DNA of 64,000 nt from Nocardia sp. CY41 (GTDB lineage: Bacteria; Actinomycetota; Actinomycetes; Mycobacteriales; Mycobacteriaceae): NCBI RefSeq assembly GCF_009829325.1, contig NZ_VUOS01000020.1, positions 1 to 64,000 of the forward strand, written 5' to 3'. The notes beneath the pieces were generated by a model that was not told the DNA's origin, searched no databases, and saw only the letters and a program-made list of their open reading frames with translations. The translations under genes and the position numbers were made by a program. Shown here one piece after another: positions 58,784 to 64,000 of this stretch (positions are counted from its first letter, which is position 1; the number at the start of each line of letters is the position of its first letter).

Positions 58784-59017
58784 ATGCGCGGGGAAGAGGC
58801 GGAGTTGATAACGCGGGGGAAAATCTGGCGCTGGAACAGCAAACGCGCGACAGGGATCGTCGAGTCGGCCACCGGAGATCACATCTGGTTCGGGTTGGAC
58901 TCGTTACGCGGGAGGGATTTCGACGCCATCTCGATAGGCGACGACGTCGAGGTCGAGTATGAATTCGCCCAACAAGAAACCCACACTCTGCGCGCGGTAA
59001 GAATAGACTGGTTGTAA
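58784..59017 (+). CDS. degenerate cold-shock-domain-like protein
   Basis: The 77-residue product aligns with cold-shock proteins over its length: ITRGKIWRWNSKRATGIVES where CspA has a KWFN...KGFGFI stretch, and HIWFGLDSL in place of the VFVH motif. The aromatic residues of RNP1 (KGFGFI becomes RATGIV) and the key Phe/His of RNP2 are changed, so single-stranded nucleic acid binding is probably altered or lost. The pattern of strands and glycine turns is kept. The assignment is by eye and may be wrong. Confidence 0.5.
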   Translation: MRGEEAELITRGKIWRWNSKRATGIVESATGDHIWFGLDSLRGRDFDAISIGDDVEVEYEFAQQETHTLRAVRIDWL

Positions 59018-59049
59018 ATTACGCCATTCCTGGGGCGATAATGAACTAG

Positions 59050-59473
59050 GTGCTCGCGGCCGCATTCGTCGCTATTGCAGTTCTATGCATGCCGAACTCA
59101 GCCGCTGCGGAACCCGATCCAGCCGACCTGGAGTTCACAGCGAATTCCGCATATCGCGAATACCAGAACAACATCGCAAAATTCACCGGCCGGGTGAACT
59201 ACGGTTCGAACATGTTCGCATGGTCGTTGAAGCTACTGCCTGCGACTCGGAGCGCTGTGTACGGCGACATGAATTGCCGTACAACCATAGGCGCTATAGC
59301 TGGCTACTCCGACGATCATCCGAACATTCCGCGCGACTACCTCCTCCATTCGAGCGTCAAGATCGATCGAGGAAGATGGTCAGCTGCGTAGTCGATGTGA
59401 TTTCGAAGTGCTGACCGATGCTGGAATGCAGCCGGGAAATGTGGAAACGGCCGTGGACTTCATCGCTAGGTAA
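59050..59473 (+). pseudogene. broken gene for a secreted protein (frameshift and early stop)
   Basis: From GTG 59050 the frame gives a signal peptide (LAAAFVAIAVLCMPNSAAA) and a mature part ending abruptly at 59391. Shifting by one base near 59371 (one extra G in GAGG) gives a continuation EDGQLRSRCDFEVLTDAGMQ, PGNVETAVDFIAR and a stop at 59473, restoring a Cys that could pair with MNCRTTIG. Upstream, ATG 59041 with a better ribosome site (GGGGCG) is followed two codons later by TAG. Both lesions suggest decay, or one sequencing error plus a GTG start. No family recognised. Confidence 0.6.
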
Positions 59474-59622
59474 CCGAAACTCCTGCCATCACAAGAGGTC
59501 TGCAACGGAGCGACGAACAGGACCACCTGTTCGACGCCCCTGCCTGAACGCATGTGACCGATCTCCCATCGCCAGAACGGAATTCGATCGCCATCCCCGG
59601 CGAACGGTGCTTGAATCGAACT

Positions 59623-60264
59623 ATGCGCGAGAGCACCGCCTCCGATGAGATCACCGACCCGGCGGATCTGCGAGCATTGCTCGGCGAGGTGGCGCCCCGC
59701 GTCGCCACCAAGGAGCGCGCCGCGCTGCACGCCCGGGACCGGGAGTGGATCGCGACCTCCCCGTTCCTGGTGATGAGCACCAGCGACGCGCACGGCAACT
59801 GCGACGCCTCCCCGAAGGGCGATCCGGCGGGCTTCGTGCGGGTGCTCGACGACACCACCCTCGCCATCCCGGAGCGGCCCGGAAACCGGCGCGCCGACGG
59901 CTACCTCAACATCCTGACCAACCCGCACATCGGCCTGTTGTTCGTGATCCCGGGCCGCCGCGAGACGCTGCGGATCAACGGCCGCGCCCGGCTGGTGCGC
60001 GACGCGCCGTACTTCGACGACATGGTGGTGCGCGGGCATCGCCCGATCCTCGCCGTCGAGGTGGACATCGACCAGATCTTCTTCCACTGCGCCAAGGCGT
60101 TCATGCGCAGTCACCTCTGGGAGCCCGACCAGTGGCCGCAGGACACCTTGCCGAGCGCTGCCCGCCTGGTCAAAGAGGTGCAGACGAACGTCACCGAGAC
60201 GGTGGAGGAACTCGAGCACTACTACTCGCCGGAGAACTACGCGGCCAAGCTCTACCAGGGGTGA
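59623..60264 (+). CDS. pyridoxamine 5'-phosphate oxidase-family flavoprotein (MSMEG_1061 type)
   Basis: The 213-residue protein has the split-barrel FMN fold of PPOX proteins: SPFLVMSTSDAHGNCDASPK near residue 45, the signature GDPAGFVRVLDD, TLAIPERPGNRRADGYLNIL, and RRETLRINGRARLVRD. The C-terminal HCAKAFMRSHLWEPDQWP segment defines the MSMEG_1061-like group of FMN or F420 reductases. ATG at 59623 is preferred because upstream sequence overlaps the broken gene and has no similarity. Substrate unknown. Confidence 0.83.
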   Translation: MRESTASDEITDPADLRALLGEVAPRVATKERAALHARDREWIATSPFLVMSTSDAHGNCDASPKGDPAGFVRVLDDTTLAIPERPGNRRADGYLNILTNPHIGLLFVIPGRRETLRINGRARLVRDAPYFDDMVVRGHRPILAVEVDIDQIFFHCAKAFMRSHLWEPDQWPQDTLPSAARLVKEVQTNVTETVEELEHYYSPENYAAKLYQG

Positions 60265-60329
60265 GCCGCGTGGCCCACGCCACCCGACCGAGGCGCGCCG
60301 CGATCGCGGCGCGAACATAGACTCGCGAC

Positions 60330-61568
60330 GTGGCAGACATATCGGTGCGCGGACGGCTCGCGCTGGCGGCGGCGGCCGCGGCGTCCTGGGCCTCGCAGAA
60401 GGCGGGCCGCGGCAAGGGCTCGATGATCGGCGGCCTGATCGCGTTGAAGATCGATCCGACCGTCATGGATCAACTCGGACGGCAGCGGCGCACCGTGCTG
60501 GTGACCGGCACGAACGGCAAGTCCACCACCACGCGGATGACCACCGCGGCGCTCAGCACGCTGGGCACGGTCGCGACCCAGGCCGACGGCGCGAACATGG
60601 ACGCGGGCATCGTCGCCGCGCTCAACGCGCACCGGCGCGCGCCGCTGGCCGCGATCGAGGTCGACGAATTGCACCTACCGCACGTCACCGATTCGCTGAA
60701 CCCCTCGGCGGTGGTGCTGCTGAACCTCAGCCGCGACCAGCTCGACCGGGTCGGCGAGATCAACATGATCGAGCGCAAACTGCGCGCAGGCCTGGCGAAG
60801 CACCCGGCCACCGTCGTGGTCGCCAACTGCGACGACGTCCTGGTCACCTCGATCGCCTACGACCACCCCAACGTGGTGTGGGTGGCCGCGGGCAGCGGCT
60901 GGGCGATGGACGCGACCAGCTGCCCGCGCAGCGGTGAGCCGATCGTCTGGGAGGGCGCGCACTGGCGCAGCACCGGTGCGGACTTCCAGCGTCCGGAGCC
61001 GGATTGGTGGCTCGACGGCGACGATCTGGTCGGGCCGGAGGGCAAGCGTTTCCCGCTGCGGCTCGCGCTGCCGGGCCGGGCCAATCGCGGCAACGCCGCA
61101 CAGGCGGTGGCCGCCGCCGTCGCGCTCGGCGCCGACGCGCAGCAGGCCGTCGCGGCCGCCGGGACGGTCCGCGAGATCGCGGGTCGCTACCGCACGGTGC
61201 AGGTCGGGGAGCATGACGCGCGGCTGCTGCTGGCGAAGAATCCGGCCGGATGGCAGGAGGCGCTGTCGATGATCGAGCCGACCTCCGCGGGGCTGGTGAT
61301 CGCCGTGAACGGCCAAGTGCCCGACGGCGAGGACCTGTCCTGGCTGTGGGACGTGCGGTTCGAGCACTTCGAAGGCGTGCAGGTGGTGGCCGCGGGTGAG
61401 CGCGCCACCGACCTGGCCGTTCGGCTGACCTATGCGGGCGTGGAGCACACCCTGGTGCCCGATCCGGTGCGCGCCATCGCGTCGTGCCCCGCGGGCCATG
61501 TGGAAGTGCTGGCGAACTACACCGCGTTCCGTGATCTCAACCGTGACCTGGAGGAGCGGGCCTCATGA
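60330..61568 (+). CDS. murT: lipid II isoglutaminyl synthase, MurT subunit
   Basis: The 412-residue Mur-ligase-like ATPase activates the D-Glu alpha-carboxyl of lipid II for amidation. It has the P-loop TGTNGKSTTTRMTTAALS (about 56-73), the metal/substrate motif ANMDAGIVAALN, EVDELHLPHV and LLNLSRDQLDRVGEIN, then a DUF1727 C-terminal domain. The zinc-ribbon cysteines found in Gram-positive MurT are mostly missing: only one remains in TSCPRSGEP. It overlaps gatD by four bases. Counterpart of Rv3712. Confidence 0.92.
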   Translation: MADISVRGRLALAAAAAASWASQKAGRGKGSMIGGLIALKIDPTVMDQLGRQRRTVLVTGTNGKSTTTRMTTAALSTLGTVATQADGANMDAGIVAALNAHRRAPLAAIEVDELHLPHVTDSLNPSAVVLLNLSRDQLDRVGEINMIERKLRAGLAKHPATVVVANCDDVLVTSIAYDHPNVVWVAAGSGWAMDATSCPRSGEPIVWEGAHWRSTGADFQRPEPDWWLDGDDLVGPEGKRFPLRLALPGRANRGNAAQAVAAAVALGADAQQAVAAAGTVREIAGRYRTVQVGEHDARLLLAKNPAGWQEALSMIEPTSAGLVIAVNGQVPDGEDLSWLWDVRFEHFEGVQVVAAGERATDLAVRLTYAGVEHTLVPDPVRAIASCPAGHVEVLANYTAFRDLNRDLEERAS

Positions 61569-62275
61569 GCGAGTCGACCTTCCGCATCGGCTTGGTGCTG
61601 CCGGACGTGATGGGCACCTACGGCGACGGCGGCAACGCCCTCGTGCTGCGCCAGCGCCTGCGCATGCGCGGACACGACGCCGAGATCGTCGAGATCACCC
61701 TGTCCGAGCCGGTGCCGGACTCCCTGGACGTCTACACCCTCGGCGGCGCCGAGGACTCCGCCCAGCGTCTGGCCACCCGGCACCTGCAGCGCTACCCCGG
61801 CTTGCAACGCGCCGCGGGCAGAGGCGCCCCGGTGCTGGCGATCTGCGCGGCCATCCAGGTGCTCGGGCAGTGGTACGAGACCTCGTCGGGCGAGCGGGTG
61901 GACGGCGTCGGCCTGCTCGACGTCACCACGTCGCCGCAGCAGAAACGCGCCATCGGCGAGGTGACCACCACACCTTTGCTCGACGGGCTCTCCGCGGCGC
62001 TCACCGGCTTCGAAAATCACCGGGGGGGAACGAAACTCGGCGGCGAGGCACACGGGCTGGCCCGGGTCACCCGCGGCGTCGGCAACGGTGTCGGCGACGG
62101 GTTGGAGGGCGTCGTCCAGGGTTCGGTGATCGGCACCTACATGCACGGCCCGGCGCTGGCCCGCAACCCCGAACTCGCCGACTTGCTGCTGATGCGCGCC
62201 CTCGGCGTCACCGAGCTGGCCCCCCTCGACCTTCCCGAGGTCGACCAGCTCCGGCGCGAGCGCCTGCGCGCCTGA
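61565..62275 (+). CDS. gatD: lipid II isoglutaminyl synthase, glutaminase subunit GatD
   Basis: The 236-residue class I glutamine amidotransferase releases ammonia for MurT. Its nucleophile is the cysteine in VLAICAAIQVLG, and the histidine in IGTYMHGPALARNPELAD completes the dyad. GGAEDSAQRLATRHL near residue 61 is typical. ATGA overlap with murT shows coupled translation. Counterpart of Rv3713 in mycobacteria, where the MurT/GatD complex makes D-iGln in peptidoglycan. Confidence 0.93.
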   Translation: MSESTFRIGLVLPDVMGTYGDGGNALVLRQRLRMRGHDAEIVEITLSEPVPDSLDVYTLGGAEDSAQRLATRHLQRYPGLQRAAGRGAPVLAICAAIQVLGQWYETSSGERVDGVGLLDVTTSPQQKRAIGEVTTTPLLDGLSAALTGFENHRGGTKLGGEAHGLARVTRGVGNGVGDGLEGVVQGSVIGTYMHGPALARNPELADLLLMRALGVTELAPLDLPEVDQLRRERLRA

Positions 62276-62478
62276 TCGCGGCCGAGGGCATCTCCTCCGA
62301 GCCCGGCTGGGTGCACGCGGTGGGCGCACGCGACGGCGATGATCTTCGTCGCCGAGCGGCGCCCTACCTTCGGCCGGACGCGCGAAAACGATTGCTCCGC
62401 AGGTTTTATCTGCTTCCAGCCCCCGCACTCCCGGAGAGCCTCGACCTGCATGCCATCCAAAAGTTCGCACTCCCATGA
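62276..62478 (+). pseudogene. possible C-terminal gene remnant between gatD and HAD gene
   Basis: In a frame different from gatD, LIAAEGISSEPGWVHAVGAR, DGDDLRRRAAPYLRPD and FYLLPAPALPESLDLHAIQK up to a stop at 62478 look like real protein sequence with high GC at third positions. It has no start codon or ribosome site, and its end overlaps the HAD gene start by 29 bases, as a translationally coupled neighbour would. It may be the tail of a gene whose front was deleted. I recognise no family. Confidence 0.35.
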
Positions 62479-63172
62479 CATCCGAGCGGTCGTCTTCGAT
62501 TGGCGCGGCACACTCGTCTCGGAACTCTCCCCGCAGCAGTGGGCTCAGGAAGCCCTGCGGCGGGCCGGCCGCGGACACGACGACGATGCTGCCCGCGCGC
62601 TCCTGTCGAAGATCCGGGCAGCCGCCGGCGAACCGAACCGTCTTCAGTCACCGCAAGGCAACACCAGCGCCGCCCGGCACAGGGAGACCTTCTACGCGGT
62701 GTTCGCGGATGCCGGACTCGACACCGATCTCGCCGACGAACTTTTCGCAGTGGATTCGGATCCGGCCTACAACCATTTCGCCGCCGATGCGGCGGCCACT
62801 CTCACCGCACTCGTCGAAAGGGGCTGCAAGATAGGTGTTCTCAGCAACATTCACTTCGACATCCGCCCCTGTTTCGCCGAAGCGGGGCTGTTGCCTTCGA
62901 TCGAGACCTTCGTTCTGTCCAACGAGCACGGCATCCAGAAACCCGACCCCGCCATATTCCGCCTGGCGCTCGGGGAACTCGGCACCCGCGCCGAGCAAAC
63001 CCTCATGGTCGGAGACCGGCCCGCTCGCGACGGGGCGGCCGTAGCGGTGGGAATGCCGACCCTGCTCGTTCCTTCACTGACCGATCCCCGGAACTGCCGA
63101 CTGCATCTCGTCACGAACGCCGTCGGTGCGGGTTCGCAACCACCGGCCCGGAAGCATGGCGCTGCGGTATAG
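62450..63172 (+). CDS. HAD-superfamily hydrolase
   Basis: The 240-residue protein has HAD motif I as VVFDWRGTLVSE, motif II VLSNIHFD, motif III lysine in GIQKPDPAIF and motif IV VGDRPARDGAAVAVG. The second aspartate of the usual DxDxT is replaced by Arg (DWRGT), so the normal general acid is missing and phosphatase activity is doubtful, although HAD-IA relatives with DWxGT exist. The ATG at 62450 is chosen because it precedes the domain and overlaps the upstream remnant; a longer frame has no similarity before it. Substrate unknown. Confidence 0.75.
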   Translation: MPSKSSHSHDIRAVVFDWRGTLVSELSPQQWAQEALRRAGRGHDDDAARALLSKIRAAAGEPNRLQSPQGNTSAARHRETFYAVFADAGLDTDLADELFAVDSDPAYNHFAADAAATLTALVERGCKIGVLSNIHFDIRPCFAEAGLLPSIETFVLSNEHGIQKPDPAIFRLALGELGTRAEQTLMVGDRPARDGAAVAVGMPTLLVPSLTDPRNCRLHLVTNAVGAGSQPPARKHGAAV

Positions 63173-63187
63173 GGCGGTATCGAATGG

Positions 63188-64000
63188 TCATACCTCGGTG
63201 ACGTCGACGGAGACGGTGATCGTGCTGTCCTTCGCATCGGTGTAGATGATGCCGCGCAGCGGGGGGACGTCGGCGTAGTCCCGGCCCCAGGCGGTGATGA
63301 TGTATCGCTCGTCGCCGAACTGGTCGTTGGTGGGGTCGAGGTCGATCCATCGACCGGTGCGATCGTGTCCGTCCGCCCCGGGCACCCACACGGCCGCCCA
63401 GGCGTGGGTGGCGTCGGCGCCGACCATCCGCTCCTTGCCCGGCGGCGGATCGGTGGCCAGGTAACCGGACACGTACCTGGCCGCGAGACCGTGCGAGCGC
63501 AGACACGCGACAGCCAGGCGGGCGAAATCCTGACAGACGCCTGCGCGTGCCGCGAACACGTCGGCCACCCGGGTGGACACCGTCGTGGCGCCGGACCGGT
63601 AGGCGAAATCGGTGTGGACGCGCGTGTTCAGCTCACCCACCGCATCCAGCAGCGGTCGGCCCGGCAGGAGGGATTCGGCCGTGTAGGCCACGATCTCCGA
63701 CGTGATCTCCGGTGGCTGCAGATCGAGGGCGAACTCCACGGCCAACGGTTCGGTCGCGCTGCTCGGACGCGCTTTCTCCCACGGCTCGGCGGCCGCTGTG
63801 CAGCTGCCGCGAGCCGAGGTGTCGACCTCGACCAGCGAGTCGCCGAGGACCGTCAGCGCGCGGTGCTCGGTGGTGACGTGGAAATAGGAGGTGATGTTGC
63901 CGTAGACGTCGGCGCCGACCGATCGATCCGAAGGAGCGGGGTCGATCCGGATGTGGTGGGTGAGTAGTCGCTGGCCGGGTAGGTCGCGCGGCGTCAGATA
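63188..64000 (-). CDS. transglutaminase-like protein, 5' end outside window
   Basis: The frame is open from the right edge and ends at 63188, coding for the last 270 residues of a transglutaminase-superfamily protein. The triad is visible: Cys in RAGVCQDFARLAVACLRSHG, His in DATHAWAAVWVPG and Asp in WIDLDPTNDQ. The N-terminal part (YFHVTTEHRALTVLGDSLVE) is the bacterial transglutaminase-like N-terminal domain. In mycolata such genes usually lie beside alpha-E (DUF403) and circularly permuted ATP-grasp genes of a peptide-modification operon; the relevant neighbour is beyond the edge here. Confidence 0.85.
   Translation of the reverse strand, partial: YLTPRDLPGQRLLTHHIRIDPAPSDRSVGADVYGNITSYFHVTTEHRALTVLGDSLVEVDTSARGSCTAAAEPWEKARPSSATEPLAVEFALDLQPPEITSEIVAYTAESLLPGRPLLDAVGELNTRVHTDFAYRSGATTVSTRVADVFAARAGVCQDFARLAVACLRSHGLAARYVSGYLATDPPPGKERMVGADATHAWAAVWVPGADGHDRTGRWIDLDPTNDQFGDERYIITAWGRDYADVPPLRGIIYTDAKDSTITVSVDVTEV

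Noticed and set aside
56446..58872. 808-codon minus-strand frame opposite the FAD oxidoreductase
   Set aside because: Antisense shadow; the plus strand has a Tat signal and FAD motifs.

Overview
The window is GC-rich, densely coded actinobacterial DNA, most likely from Nocardia or a close mycolata relative (genus inferred, not proven). The main reason is gene order. From 1 to 18.8 kb the genes follow the order known from Mycobacterium tuberculosis around Rv3667-Rv3683: acs, holin-like protein, EphE-type hydrolase, marP, NUDIX, TlpA-like, nth, a small membrane protein, crp, MBL hydrolase, RidA, DUF4177, two ArsA-type ATPases, whiB4, ponA2, metallophosphoesterase. From 39.1 to 62.3 kb a second conserved backbone appears (asd-ask, leuA, murT-gatD, the Rv3708-Rv3713 order), with extra genes interspersed. 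A class A beta-lactamase of the kind known from Nocardia also fits.

Layout. 0-9.5 kb: acs tail, nhaA, cell-envelope and DNA-repair genes, and a four-gene minus-strand run (nth, tlpA-like, nudix, marP). 9.5-10.15 kb: a non-coding patch with degenerate repeats and a decayed inverted copy of part of the 17.1-kb gene. 10.15-17.1 kb: paired ArsA-like ATPases, whiB4, ponA2, yqeY, metallophosphoesterase. 17.1-18.8 kb: a large Pro/Gln-rich membrane-anchored protein with repeated DPT motifs. tRNA-Pro(CGG) at 18.85 kb marks the switch to an accessory region of about 20 kb: two SDR enzymes (one catalytically degenerate), a secreted protein, a GntR-urea carboxylase-allophanate hydrolase operon, a flavin monooxygenase with a tandem operator array, a P450-TetR pair, a possible structured RNA, a VOC protein, a class A beta-lactamase, a Fur-catalase operon, a serine hydrolase, a class IV aminotransferase and a YoeB relic.

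39-64 kb: lysine/threonine entry genes ask-asd, small conserved genes, LtrA, a voltage-sensor-like membrane protein, cholesterol oxidase, a TAP-like lipoprotein hydrolase, a TSUP transporter, leuA behind a readable attenuator (Leu-rich leader peptide plus terminator), a MinD/EspI-like ATPase, a LysR-DMT transporter pair, a Tat-exported FAD oxidoreductase, a degenerate cold-shock-domain protein, a broken secreted-protein gene, a PPOX flavoprotein, murT-gatD (lipid II amidation), a HAD hydrolase and the 3' part of a transglutaminase-like gene that runs off the right edge.

How the genes work together. Urea carboxylase and allophanate hydrolase are consecutive steps of ATP-dependent urea breakdown. 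Fur and catalase form a peroxide/iron response unit. ask and asd make aspartate semialdehyde. MurT and GatD amidate lipid II, the substrate of PonA2-type synthases. MarP and PonA2 belong to acid and envelope stress tolerance. I see no insertion sequence, prophage or CRISPR array. The strongest regulatory finding is the leuA attenuator. The most interesting unexplained items are the twin hairpins with identical C-rich loops near 31.4 kb, the AGACAT operator array, the repeated DPT motif protein with its inverted relic copy, and several gene remnants that ordinary ORF calling misses.
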